From Actinomycetota bacterium (GTDB lineage Bacteria; Actinomycetota; Thermoleophilia; Gaiellales; Gaiellaceae), in the NCBI GenBank assembly GCA_005884005.1, contig VAWI01000060.1:1-38380 (forward strand): a stretch of 38,380 nt of DNA, read 5' to 3'. The translations under genes and the position numbers were made by a program. The notes beneath the pieces were generated by a model. It did not search any database. It was given only the letters and a program-made list of their open reading frames with translations, and was not told the DNA's origin. Positions 12,106 through 20,161 of this stretch are shown here, in pieces (the stretch's first letter is position 1; each line of letters opens with the position of its first letter).

Positions 12106-13272
12106 GTGTCGCGCGCCTGCGTGATCGTGCTCGACGCCGTCGGCGCAGGAGCCCTGCCCGACGCGAGCGACTATGGAGACGAGGGCTCCGACACGCTCGG
12201 AAACGTGGCGAAAGCCGTCGGCGGTCTGGACCTGCCAAACCTCGAGGCGCTGGGGCTCGGCAACGTCGAGCCGCTCGAGGGTTGTCCGGCGCAGCCGGGC
12301 GCTCCGGCAGTCGCCGGCCGGCTCATCGAGCGCTCGAAGGGCAAGGACACCACCACCGGTCACTGGGAGCTGGTGGGCGTCGTCACCCCGCAGCCCATGC
12401 CGACCTACCCGCACGGGTTCCCGCACGACGTGATCGACCCGTTCATGCACCGAACGGGGCGCGGGGTGCTCGGGAACAAGGCCGCGTCCGGCACGGAGAT
12501 CATCCAGGAGCTCGGCGAGGAGCATCAGCGCACCGGCAAATGGATCGTGTACACGTCCGCCGATTCCGTCTTCCAGATCGCCGCGCACGAGGACACGATC
12601 CCGCTCGAGGAGCTGTACGGGGGAAGCCGGGCGGCGCGTGAGATCCTCACCGGGAAGCACGCGGTCGGTCGTGTGATCGCGAGGCCGTTCACCGGCGAGC
12701 CCGGCAACTTCGAGCGAACCCCGAATCGACACGATTTCTCGCTGGAACCGAAACGTCCCAACTACCTGACGTTGGTCCGCGAAGCCGGCAACAAGGTGCA
12801 CGGGGTCGGGAAGATCTCGGACATCTTTGCTGGCCAGGACATCGACGAGTCCCACCCCACGAAGTCGAATGTCGAGGGGATCCAGCAGACCGAGGCGCTG
12901 CTCCAAGAGCTCGAGGCAGGCTTGATCTTCGTCAACCTGGTCGAGACGGACATGCTCTGGGGCCACCGAAACGACCCGGTCAATTTCCACCGCTGCCTAC
13001 AGGATTTCGACCGCCGTCTGCCGGACCTGCTCGAGGCGATGCGGCCAGGCGATCTCCTGATTCTCACCTCCGACCACGGCTGCGACCCCACAACGCCTTC
13101 GACCGACCATTCGCGCGAGTACGCCCTGCTCCTTGCCTACGGGGCCGGCAAGAACGCGGCCGGCCGGATTCACGAGGGTGAGTTCGCCGACGTCGGCGCG
13201 ACCGTAAACAGCTGGCTGGGCGGCAAGGCGCCCGGCCGGGGAATTCCCGGCGAGACGATCCTCGAGCCTTGA
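12106..13272 (+). CDS. deoB: Phosphopentomutase
   Basis: 388 residues. It converts (deoxy)ribose 1-phosphate to the 5-phosphate in nucleoside catabolism. It belongs to the alkaline-phosphatase superfamily with two Mn ions: VIVLDAVGAGALPDASDYGDEGSDTLGN carries the first metal Asp and the phosphorylated Thr, and TSDHGCDPTTPSTDHSRE the remaining metal ligands. DTTTGHWELVG and GNFERTPNRHDFS are further signatures. Length is typical. The GTG start is 6 nt behind TAGAAT, with no Shine-Dalgarno sequence. The stop overlaps the TTG of a 44-codon gene, which in turn overlaps the phosphorylase gene, so the three look like one translation-coupled operon. Confidence 0.96.
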   Translation: MSRACVIVLDAVGAGALPDASDYGDEGSDTLGNVAKAVGGLDLPNLEALGLGNVEPLEGCPAQPGAPAVAGRLIERSKGKDTTTGHWELVGVVTPQPMPTYPHGFPHDVIDPFMHRTGRGVLGNKAASGTEIIQELGEEHQRTGKWIVYTSADSVFQIAAHEDTIPLEELYGGSRAAREILTGKHAVGRVIARPFTGEPGNFERTPNRHDFSLEPKRPNYLTLVREAGNKVHGVGKISDIFAGQDIDESHPTKSNVEGIQQTEALLQELEAGLIFVNLVETDMLWGHRNDPVNFHRCLQDFDRRLPDLLEAMRPGDLLILTSDHGCDPTTPSTDHSREYALLLAYGAGKNAAGRIHEGEFADVGATVNSWLGGKAPGRGIPGETILEP

Positions 13273-13403
13273 CGCTCAACCATGCGCGACTCCTTCCTCG
13301 GGAGTACCAGGACGAGCAGGGACTGACGAGGCCCGCATTCGCGTGGCGTCTGCGCGCCGAGCGCGCCAATCGCGCCTTCGTCGCGGTCAAGGCTGCCTCA
13401 TGA
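13269..13403 (+). CDS. 44-residue protein between deoB and the nucleoside phosphorylase gene
   Basis: Encodes 44 residues, basic and helix-prone (MTLNHARLLPREYQDEQG, then LTRPAFAWRLRAERANRAFVAVKAAS); no family recognised. The TTG start overlaps the deoB stop (TTGA, 13269-13272) and the TGA stop overlaps the phosphorylase ATG (ATGA, 13400-13403). This exact bridging of an otherwise unexplained 127-bp gap is the main evidence that it is translated; it would couple ribosomes from deoB to the next gene. It could be a pure coupling leader rather than a functional protein. Conservation of the peptide has not been tested. Confidence 0.55.
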   Translation: MTLNHARLLPREYQDEQGLTRPAFAWRLRAERANRAFVAVKAAS

Positions 13404-14701
13404 TTCGCGTGCCGGAGCTGATCGAGCGCAAGCGCGACGGCGGTGAGCTCTCCTCGGACGAGCTCGTCCAGCTCATGCTCGGCTACGCAAAGGGCGAGAT
13501 TCCCGACTATCAGCTCGCGGCTTTCTGTATGGCGGTCTACTTCAAGGGCCTGAGCAGTGCCGAGACCTATGCGCTCACCGACGCGCTGATCCGCACCGGC
13601 GAGACGGTCGATCTCCACGGCGCTCTCGGCCGCAAGGTCGTCGACAAGCACTCGACCGGCGGCGTCGGGGACAAGACCTCGATCGCCGTTGGCCCGATCG
13701 TGGCCGCATGCGGCGTTCCCTTCGGAAAGATGAGTGGCCGCGGCCTTGGGCACACCGGCGGGACGCTCGACAAGCTCGAGTCGATCCCCGGCTTTCGCGT
13801 CGAGCTGACGACCGAGGAGTTCATCGACCAGGTGCGCTCAGTGGGCCTTGCGATCGTGGGCGCTACCGCCGACCTCGTCCCCGCCGACAAAAAGCTCTAC
13901 GCGCTTCGCGACGTGACCGCGACCGTCGACAGCTATTCCCTGATCGCCGCGAGCATCATGTCGAAGAAGATCGCCGGGGGTGCGGATGCGATCGTCCTCG
14001 ACGTCAAAGTCGGAGACGGAGCGTTCATGAAGGCTCGCGCCGACGCGGAGCGGCTTGCCGACGTCATGATCGATCTCGGCCGACGCGCCGGTCGCGAGGT
14101 GGTCGCTGTGATCAGCGACATGGACGAGCCGCTCGGGCACGCGGTTGGAAACGCGCTCGAGATCCGCGAGGCGATCGCGACGCTAAAGGGAGAGGGCCCG
14201 TCCGACTTCGTTCAGCTCGTGGTCGAGGCGTCGACGCAGCTGTTGGTGCTCTCGGACCTCGGACTGAGCCGCGAGCAGGCGCACGGCCGGGTCGAGCAGG
14301 CGCTTGCCGACGGCTCGGCGCTGGCGGCATACGAGCGCTGGATCGCGGCACAGGGTGGGAACCCCGACGAGGCAGCGCTGCCGTCCGCGCCGGTTGTCCG
14401 CGAGGTGACGGCCCGCCGCGCGGGGTACGTCCGGTCGCTCGGGGCGGTGCAGGTTGGAAACGCTGCCCTGCGCCTAGGGGCGGGGCGCCGTGCCAAGGAC
14501 GACCGGATCGACCACGCCGTCGGCATCGTCAGCCGCAAGAAGCGGGGCGACGCAGTCGCGGTCGGCGACGCGCTCGCCGAGATCCACGCTCATGACGAGC
14601 AGAGCGCCGAGGTTGCAGCCGACGAGGTGCTGGCAGCCTATGAGATCGCCGACGACGAGCCGCAGGAGCGCAGCGTCATCCTCGACGTCATAGCGGCGTG
14701 A
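13400..14701 (+). CDS. pdp: Pyrimidine-nucleoside phosphorylase (thymidine phosphorylase family)
   Basis: 433 residues, the family's usual length. It cleaves uridine/thymidine with phosphate to base and (deoxy)ribose 1-phosphate, the substrate of DeoB next door. Signatures: KHSTGGVGDKTS (phosphate site), the family signature around FGKMSGRGLGHTGGTLDKLES, SIMSKKIAGGADAIVLDVKVGDGAFMK, and the C-terminal barrel-sandwich domain beginning near REVTARRAGYV. The ATG at 13400 is chosen over an upstream frame start at 13343 because the homologous N-terminus MIRVPELIERKRDGGELS begins there and it overlaps the 44-codon gene by ATGA. pdp rather than the enterobacterial deoA type is an inference from the actinobacterial context. 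Confidence 0.92.
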   Translation: MIRVPELIERKRDGGELSSDELVQLMLGYAKGEIPDYQLAAFCMAVYFKGLSSAETYALTDALIRTGETVDLHGALGRKVVDKHSTGGVGDKTSIAVGPIVAACGVPFGKMSGRGLGHTGGTLDKLESIPGFRVELTTEEFIDQVRSVGLAIVGATADLVPADKKLYALRDVTATVDSYSLIAASIMSKKIAGGADAIVLDVKVGDGAFMKARADAERLADVMIDLGRRAGREVVAVISDMDEPLGHAVGNALEIREAIATLKGEGPSDFVQLVVEASTQLLVLSDLGLSREQAHGRVEQALADGSALAAYERWIAAQGGNPDEAALPSAPVVREVTARRAGYVRSLGAVQVGNAALRLGAGRRAKDDRIDHAVGIVSRKKRGDAVAVGDALAEIHAHDEQSAEVAADEVLAAYEIADDEPQERSVILDVIAA

Positions 14702-14761
14702 ACCATCGGTGAACCACCGGGAGGACTGGGCGGAGCCTGATGCGGCCCTGACCTCCGGCGC

Positions 14762-14767
14762 TAGGCT
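14762..14767 (+). promoter_or_regulatory. Probable -10 of mutM
   Basis: TAGGCT ends 6 nt before the mutM ATG at 14774, placing the transcription start at the start codon. No Shine-Dalgarno sequence lies in the 6-nt gap. The same hexamer precedes ppsR and the bicupin gene. Confidence 0.5.
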
Positions 14768-14773
14768 GGCGCG

Positions 14774-15595
14774 ATGCCCGAGTTGCCCGAGGTTGAGACC
14801 GTGCGGGCGAGCCTCGAGCCCAAGCTCGTCGGTCACCGGTTCGAGGCTGTCGAGATCCTCGATTCCCGGCTAACTCGGCCAGTCGATCCTGCAGAGGTGG
14901 CTGCGGAACTCGTGGGCGAGTGCGTGGCGGCGGTAGACCGGCGCGGGAAGTATTTGATTGTCCGGTTCGAAAGCGGTCTGGTTCTTCTGATTCACCTCCG
15001 TATGACGGGGACACTTGCGCACTCGCGAAACGGGGCCGCGTCCAAGTCCCATGTGCGAGCCGTTGTCAGACTAGACGACGGATCGGACGTCACGTACCGC
15101 GATGTCCGCCGGTTCGGAACCTGGCTTGTTCTACGAGCGGACGAGCTAGACGCCTACTTCTCCGCCCGTCTCGGCCTGGAACCCCTCGAGCCGGGATTTT
15201 CCGCAGCCGGCCTGGCCGAGCGACTCGCGGGGCGGCGAGCCCCGGTGAAGGCAGCACTCCTCGACCAGCGAACGCTCGCGGGGGTTGGAAACATCTACGC
15301 CGACGAAGCGCTCTGGCGGGCGCGAATCGACCCCCGACGGCCCGCCGGCCAGCTGGATGCCCGCGAGATCCGCGTGCTCCACCGCGGCATCCGTCGCGCA
15401 CTCGAGGCGGGAATCGCGCGACAGGGAGCGACCCTCCGTGACTATCGGACGCCCGATGGATCGTCCGGAAGCATGCAGAACGAGTTCAAGGTGTACGGGC
15501 GCGATGGGGAACCCTGCCTGCGTTGCGGGAGGCCGATCGAGAAGACCAGGGTTGGCGGCCGCGGCACGTGGTTCTGCCCGGGCTGCCAGCGCTGA
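14774..15595 (+). CDS. mutM: Formamidopyrimidine-DNA glycosylase (Fpg/MutM)
   Basis: 273 residues. It removes oxidised purines such as 8-oxoguanine and cuts the abasic site. The N-terminal MPELPEVE supplies the catalytic Pro (residue 1 after Met removal) and Glu, RRGKYL the catalytic-domain Lys, GVGNIYADEALW the helix-two-turn-helix and CLRCGRP ... CPGC the C-terminal zinc finger. Complete and of normal length. Likely leaderless from TAGGCT. It is convergent with the glutaredoxin gene (4 bp between stops). Confidence 0.96.
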   Translation: MPELPEVETVRASLEPKLVGHRFEAVEILDSRLTRPVDPAEVAAELVGECVAAVDRRGKYLIVRFESGLVLLIHLRMTGTLAHSRNGAASKSHVRAVVRLDDGSDVTYRDVRRFGTWLVLRADELDAYFSARLGLEPLEPGFSAAGLAERLAGRRAPVKAALLDQRTLAGVGNIYADEALWRARIDPRRPAGQLDAREIRVLHRGIRRALEAGIARQGATLRDYRTPDGSSGSMQNEFKVYGRDGEPCLRCGRPIEKTRVGGRGTWFCPGCQR

Positions 15596-15599
15596 GCGG

Positions 15600-15854
15600 C
15601 TAGGCGGCTAGTTGTTCGTCGAGGCGGCCGCTCTTGTCGAGCCGCCAGAGCTCTGCATAGCCGCCGATCGGCTTGCCGTCGACGAGGATCTGAGGCACCG
15701 TCCAGCCGCTTGTCAGCTCGAGAAGCTTCTGACGAAAGAGCGGGTCGTCGTCGAGGTTGATCTCGTCGTATTCGATCCCTTTTCCATCGAGCAGCGCTTT
15801 TGCGCGGACGCAATAGCCGCACCAGGTCGTCGTATACATCTGAACGCGTGCCAT
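15600..15854 (-). CDS. Glutaredoxin (mycoredoxin-like)
   Basis: 84 residues, a complete thioredoxin-fold glutaredoxin: MYTTTWCGYC active site with Cys12 and Cys15, WTVPQILVDGKPIGGYAEL containing the cis-Pro loop and the GG motif. In actinobacteria similar small glutaredoxin-like proteins act as mycoredoxins with mycothiol, so that role is plausible but not shown. The reverse-strand ATG at 15854 is used; an extended frame to 16115 would run into recO. It is divergent from recO, with 69 bp between starts. Confidence 0.88.
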   Translation of the reverse strand: MARVQMYTTTWCGYCVRAKALLDGKGIEYDEINLDDDPLFRQKLLELTSGWTVPQILVDGKPIGGYAELWRLDKSGRLDEQLAA

Positions 15855-15923
15855 GCTGCTTGCAAAACGGTGAAAGCCGCTTCGGGATTCCCGACCCGTC
15901 CTGTCCCTACACTTGGTGACACG

Positions 15924-16676
15924 GTGGCCGGGCGCACCTATAAGACGGAAGCCGTCGTCCTGCGCTCGTTCCGGCTCGGCGAAGCGGATCGTGTGCTCCA
16001 CCTCTACACGCTCGACCGCGGTCGCGTCGGGGCGGTCGCGAAGGGCATCCGTCGGACGAAGTCGCGCTTCGGCGCGAGGCTGGAACCGCTGAGCCACGTC
16101 GAGCTGCTCCTTCATCAGGGCTCCGGTGAGCTGCAGACGGTCACAGGCGTCGATCTGATCGAGTCACACCATGCGGCGCGCGAGGATCCGTATCGGCTCA
16201 ACGTCGGGCTCGTCGGGCTCGAAGCGATGCTCCGCCTCTTCACCGAACAGGAGGCGAATGCGCGCGCGTTTCGCGCTCTGACGCGATTCCTCGAGCTTCT
16301 TGACGAGCACGCTCCGGCAAGCGAGCAGGCTGCCCGGGCCGCGCTCGATCCACTCGCCCTCTCGTTCCAGCTGAAGCTGTTGTGGCTCTCGGGCTACCTG
16401 CCACACGTGACGAGCTGTGCAGAGTGCGGGGCGGGGCAGGGCCTCGTCGGCTACTCCCCGCGAGCGGGCGGCGCGGTCTGTGCGGACTGTCGTGACGAGA
16501 CGACTCTGACCCTTGCGCCCGACGGGCTGGGCGGGATCGAGGCGCTGCTTCGCCGGCCGCTCGCCGAGGCGCGGAAGGCGGGCCTCAGCGCGCGGGCAAC
16601 ACGCGACGCGCTGGTGGTCATCAACTCCTCACACGAGTTTCACGGAGGCTTCCGGCTGCGGACGCTCTCGGCCTGA
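15924..16676 (+). CDS. recO: DNA repair protein RecO
   Basis: 250 residues. RecO loads RecA onto SSB-coated DNA together with RecR. The N-terminal OB fold starts with TYKTEAVVLRSFRLGEADRVL and LYTLDRGRVGAVAKG; a four-Cys zinc finger (CAECG ... CADC) follows in the C-terminal half. The GTG at 15924 is chosen because the homologous N-terminus starts directly after it; the longer frame from 15612 is antisense to glutaredoxin. TACACT at 15908-15913 ends 10 nt upstream and may be the -10. recO next to glyQ/glyS is also the order in Bacillus. Confidence 0.93.
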   Translation: MAGRTYKTEAVVLRSFRLGEADRVLHLYTLDRGRVGAVAKGIRRTKSRFGARLEPLSHVELLLHQGSGELQTVTGVDLIESHHAAREDPYRLNVGLVGLEAMLRLFTEQEANARAFRALTRFLELLDEHAPASEQAARAALDPLALSFQLKLLWLSGYLPHVTSCAECGAGQGLVGYSPRAGGAVCADCRDETTLTLAPDGLGGIEALLRRPLAEARKAGLSARATRDALVVINSSHEFHGGFRLRTLSA

Positions 16677-16831
16677 ACGACAAGGCCGTGCCGCGCTTCT
16701 CGGCCGCTCTGTTAACGGCACAGCCGACCTCCTCCCCGCGTCGAGCCTACTGAGAAGCGGCGCGCGGGTGGGAGACGCATTCGTGCCGGAACCGTGACCT
16801 TCGCGCGGACGGCCGAAGACAACCGTGTGGC

Positions 16832-17251
16832 CTACCCGGTGTCTTCGCCGTCTTTGATGTCCTCGGCGACGAGCTCCTTGAACGGCTTCAGCGTCTCGAA
16901 GAACGTCTGGGGCGGCACGCTCTGCTTCGGCTTCTCGCCGAGCAGCCACGGCGCGGCATCGACCGCGGTCCGCCACGCGACCTCTTCCGCGTCTCGGTCG
17001 GCGGCGTCCGAGCTGCTCTCTTGGTCCTCGAGCGGCTCGACCTTGTCGAGATAGACGTTCGTGTAGCCGTTTCTCTGCTCCTCGTGGCACTCGATCCGTG
17101 CGCGGCCACCCTCGGCGGCGAGCGCCTGACGCGCGATTGCATCGCGGAACGTCGTGTACTCGTTTCCCTCGTCGTCCTTGAGCACGAAGCGCGTGTTGCC
17201 GGACTTCGTCTTGAACGCCTTGACCTCGGCGACGTGAACTTCCTTCTCCAT
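16832..17251 (-). CDS. OB-fold-like protein of unknown function
   Basis: 139 residues. Residues 1-75 alternate hydrophobic strands with conserved-looking turns ([55 protein letters not shown]), the pattern of an OB-fold nucleic-acid-binding domain. An acidic linker and a C-terminal helix ([28 protein letters not shown]) follow. I do not recognise a named family. The reverse-strand ATG at 17251 is chosen; the frame is open further up, but through glyQ. It is divergent from glyQ and convergent with recO, so it sits inside the otherwise conserved recO-glyQ interval. Single-stranded DNA or tRNA binding is only a guess. Confidence 0.7.
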   Translation of the reverse strand: MEKEVHVAEVKAFKTKSGNTRFVLKDDEGNEYTTFRDAIARQALAAEGGRARIECHEEQRNGYTNVYLDKVEPLEDQESSSDAADRDAEEVAWRTAVDAAPWLLGEKPKQSVPPQTFFETLKPFKELVAEDIKDGEDTG

Positions 17252-17299
17252 CGTGGGCAATCGAATACCCGTCGCGCCAAATGCGACACTCCCGAAGGC

Positions 17300-18163
17300 G
17301 TGAACTACCAGGAGATGATCATCGCGCTCGAGCGTTACTGGGCCGATTACGGCTGCGTCCTGATGCAGCCGTACCACACCGAGCTCGCGGCAGGCACGAT
17401 GAATCCGAACACGTTTCTCCGGTCTCTGGGCCCGCACCCGTGGAACGTCGCCTACGTCGAGCCGGTGATCCGCCCGCTCGACGGCCGCTACGGGGAGAAC
17501 CCTTTCCGCTTCCAGCACTACTTCCAGTACCAGGTCGTGCTCAAGCCGGCGCCCGCGAGCGTGCTCGACCTCTACTGGGCCTCGCTCGAGGCTCTCGGCA
17601 TCGATCTGCGCAGCCACGACATGCGCCTGGTCGAGGATGACTGGGAGCAGCCCACACTGGGCGCCTGGGGCCTCGGCTGGGAGGTCTGGTGCGACGGAAT
17701 GGAGATCACGCAGTGGACGTATTTCCAGCAGCTCGGCGGCTTCGACGTCGAGCTCGTGCCCGCTGAGATGACCTACGGGCTCGAGCGGCTGGCGATGTTT
17801 CTCCAGGGCAAGCGGACCGCGTTCGAGCTCGAGTGGGCGCCCGGGATCACGTGGGGCGACGTCTATCGCGAGGCCGAACGTGAGTGGTCGCGGTACAACT
17901 TCGAAGAGGCGCCGGTTGACGTGCTCACGCGCCGCTTCGGGGAATACGAAGCCGAGTGCCGGCATTTGCTCGAGAGCGGGTTGCCGATTCCGGCCTACGA
18001 CCAGGTGCTCAAGTGCTCGCACACGTTCAACCTGCTCGACGCGCGCGGCGCGATCTCCGTGACCGAGCGGGCAGCGTACATCGGACGCGTGCGCAAGCTC
18101 GCCCGAGGCGTCGCCGAGGCGTATCTCGAATCGCAGGAGGAAAATGCCGTCACTGCTGCTTGA
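17300..18163 (+). CDS. glyQ: Glycyl-tRNA synthetase alpha subunit
   Basis: 287 residues. This is the catalytic subunit of the alpha2-beta2 bacterial glycyl-tRNA synthetase. [65 protein letters not shown] and [12 protein letters not shown] are family signatures. The GTG at 17300 gives the normal N-terminus; GAAGG lies too close (1 nt) to be a clear binding site. The last 20 bp overlap glyS. No T-box element is visible in the 48 bp between glyQ and the divergent gene. Confidence 0.95.
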   Translation: MNYQEMIIALERYWADYGCVLMQPYHTELAAGTMNPNTFLRSLGPHPWNVAYVEPVIRPLDGRYGENPFRFQHYFQYQVVLKPAPASVLDLYWASLEALGIDLRSHDMRLVEDDWEQPTLGAWGLGWEVWCDGMEITQWTYFQQLGGFDVELVPAEMTYGLERLAMFLQGKRTAFELEWAPGITWGDVYREAEREWSRYNFEEAPVDVLTRRFGEYEAECRHLLESGLPIPAYDQVLKCSHTFNLLDARGAISVTERAAYIGRVRKLARGVAEAYLESQEENAVTAA

Positions 18164-19991
18164 GATCGGGGCAGAGGAGCTCCCCGCTGCTGCGTGCCGC
18201 GAGGCCGAGGCTCAGCTGCCCGAGCTTGCGCGCTCGCACATCGGGACGACGCCGTCCCAGCTCTTCGTGGGGCCACGGCGGCTCGCATTCCTGATCGCCG
18301 ACTTGCCCGAGCGAACGGCCGACGAGTGGGTCAAAGGGCCACCCGAGAACCTGCGCGAGCGGGCCGCGGCCGGCTTCGCCAAGAAGCACGGAGTGGCGGT
18401 CGACGAGCTCGAGCTGCGAGACGGTTTCCTCGGCCTCACGGTGCCGGGCCGCGCGCTCCGCGAGGTGCTTCCCGAGCAGATCGACCGGATCGTCCGCGGC
18501 TTCTCGTTCACGAAGTCGATGCGGTGGGACGAGAGCGGGATCCGCTTCGCGCGCCCGGTGCGCTGGGTGTTGGCGAAGCTCGAGGGCGAGACGATCGTGG
18601 GGGAGACGTCGTTCGGCCACCGCTTCACCCACGGCGCGGTCGAGATTCCGACCGCGGCGGCGTATGCGGATGCGCTGCGCGCGGCCGACGTCGAGCCCGT
18701 CGCCGAGGAGCGGCGGCGCCTGATCGTCGAAGGCCTGGACGCGATCGGCGGCTGGAGCGATCCGGGCGGAAAGCTCGCCGAGGTCGTTCATCTGGTGGAG
18801 AAGCCGATCGTGCTCGAGAGCCGCTTCGACGAGCGCTTTCTGCAGCTGCCGGAGCGCGTGATCGTGACCACGATGCAGTCGCACCAGCGTTACTTCCCGA
18901 TCGAAGGGAACCGCTTCGGGGTCGTCGCGAACGGCGGTCAGCCCGATGTCGTTTCGGCCGGGCACACCCAGGTCCTCGAGGCTCGGCTCGAGGACGCGAC
19001 GTTCACCTTTGAGCGCGACGTTGCAGCCGGGATCGATGCTCTTGCCGAGCGGCTCGCCGCGATCACGTTCTTCGCCGGCGCCGGCTCGTTCGCGGAAAAG
19101 GCGGAGCGGGTGGCAAAGCTGGTGGAACGCCTCGGTGGAGGAGAGGCGTCGCTCGAGGCGGCTCGGCTGGCCAAGGCCGATCAGGCCTCGGAGCTCGTGC
19201 GTGAGTTCCCCGAGCTCGAGGGCTACATCGGCGCCGAATACGCGCGGCTCGCCGGCTATCCCGACGCGGTCACGAAGGCGATCGAGGAGCAGTACCTGCC
19301 GGATGCCTCGGGTGGTGCGCTGCCCCGGACGGAGCCGGGCAAAGTGCTTGCGGCCGCCGACAAGCTGGACACGCTGCGAATTGCCTTCGAGCTCGGCCAC
19401 AAGCCCTCGGGCTCGCGTGACCCGTACGGGCTCAGGCGCGCCGCCATCGGTCTCGTCAGGCTCGCTCTCGAAGGCGGGCTGTCGATCGAGCGCGCGCTGC
19501 TAACCGAGGAACTGCGAGAGTTCGTGGAGGAACGCTTGGAGTCGCTGCTCGACGTCCCGGTCGAGTATGTGCGCGCGGCCCGCGCGTCGAATGCACCCGA
19601 TCTCGGCGGCGTTGCCCGGCGTGCCGAGGAGCTCTATCGCGAGCGCGAGTCGCCGGAGTTCGAGGGTGTATACACCGCTTACGACCGCGCTCACCGGCTC
19701 GCCGGCAAGGCAGGGCAGGAAGCGGCTGCGGAGCTCGACCGAGGCTTGCTCGTCGAGGACGCCGAGAAGGCGCTCGCCGAGGCGCTCGCGAACGTCGCGA
19801 TCGACGGCAACGGTGACCTGAAGGCGGCGCTGCAGTCAGGCGCCGAGCTCGCGCCGGTGATGGAGCGCTTCTTCGACGAAGTGCTCGTGATGGCAGAAGA
19901 CGAGGCCGTTCGGGCTAACCGGCTGCGTCTTCTCCTCGACGTGCGCGACACTCTCGGCGCCCTCGGCGACTTCTCGCAGATCCCGCGCTAG
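18144..19991 (+). CDS. glyS: Glycyl-tRNA synthetase beta subunit
   Basis: 615 residues, somewhat shorter than the 680-690 common in this family. The beta subunit binds the tRNA. Recognisable: [12 protein letters not shown] at the N-terminus, [37 protein letters not shown] and the anticodon-binding C-terminus [25 protein letters not shown] at 18135-18140 precedes the ATG, which lies inside glyQ, so the subunits are translationally coupled. The shortening falls in the middle of the protein, since both ends are complete. Confidence 0.95.
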   Translation: MPSLLLEIGAEELPAAACREAEAQLPELARSHIGTTPSQLFVGPRRLAFLIADLPERTADEWVKGPPENLRERAAAGFAKKHGVAVDELELRDGFLGLTVPGRALREVLPEQIDRIVRGFSFTKSMRWDESGIRFARPVRWVLAKLEGETIVGETSFGHRFTHGAVEIPTAAAYADALRAADVEPVAEERRRLIVEGLDAIGGWSDPGGKLAEVVHLVEKPIVLESRFDERFLQLPERVIVTTMQSHQRYFPIEGNRFGVVANGGQPDVVSAGHTQVLEARLEDATFTFERDVAAGIDALAERLAAITFFAGAGSFAEKAERVAKLVERLGGGEASLEAARLAKADQASELVREFPELEGYIGAEYARLAGYPDAVTKAIEEQYLPDASGGALPRTEPGKVLAAADKLDTLRIAFELGHKPSGSRDPYGLRRAAIGLVRLALEGGLSIERALLTEELREFVEERLESLLDVPVEYVRAARASNAPDLGGVARRAEELYRERESPEFEGVYTAYDRAHRLAGKAGQEAAAELDRGLLVEDAEKALAEALANVAIDGNGDLKAALQSGAELAPVMERFFDEVLVMAEDEAVRANRLRLLLDVRDTLGALGDFSQIPR

Positions 19992-20072
19992 GAAGGTCTA
20001 GCGAAACAGAGTCTGTGCCGTCGGGCCGCGCTGCTCGCCCACACTGGCTCCGCCCTGGTATCGCAGTCGCGC

Positions 20073-20091
20073 CAATAGCTAATTGCTATTG
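20073..20091. repeat. A+T-rich perfect inverted repeat
   Basis: CAATAGC and GCTATTG form a perfect 7-bp inverted repeat around TAATT, between glyS and the convergent secreted-protein gene. Its A+T content stands out in this G+C-rich sequence. No T-tract follows on either strand. It may be a protein-binding site or a weak bidirectional terminator. The rest of the 170-bp gap shows nothing recognisable. Confidence 0.55.
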
Positions 20092-20161
20092 ACGCTCCCT
20101 GCGTCCTTGCCTCGGAACGACCATCGCACCCCGACGACGAGCGCCGTTCCGCGAGACCCTC

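Noticed and set aside
11954-12238. Long reverse-strand form (94 residues) of the small membrane protein
   Set aside because: The added N-terminus is antisense to deoB and Arg-rich; the internal ATG at 12085 has a promoter-like hexamer and begins the hydrophobic protein.
15478-15488. GAAC-GA-GTTC palindrome as an SOS box
   Set aside because: The half-sites are 2 nt apart instead of 4 and lie inside the mutM coding region.
16677-16831. Intrinsic terminator between convergent recO and the OB-fold gene
   Set aside because: Only weak, widely spaced pairings and no T-run are visible in these 155 bp.
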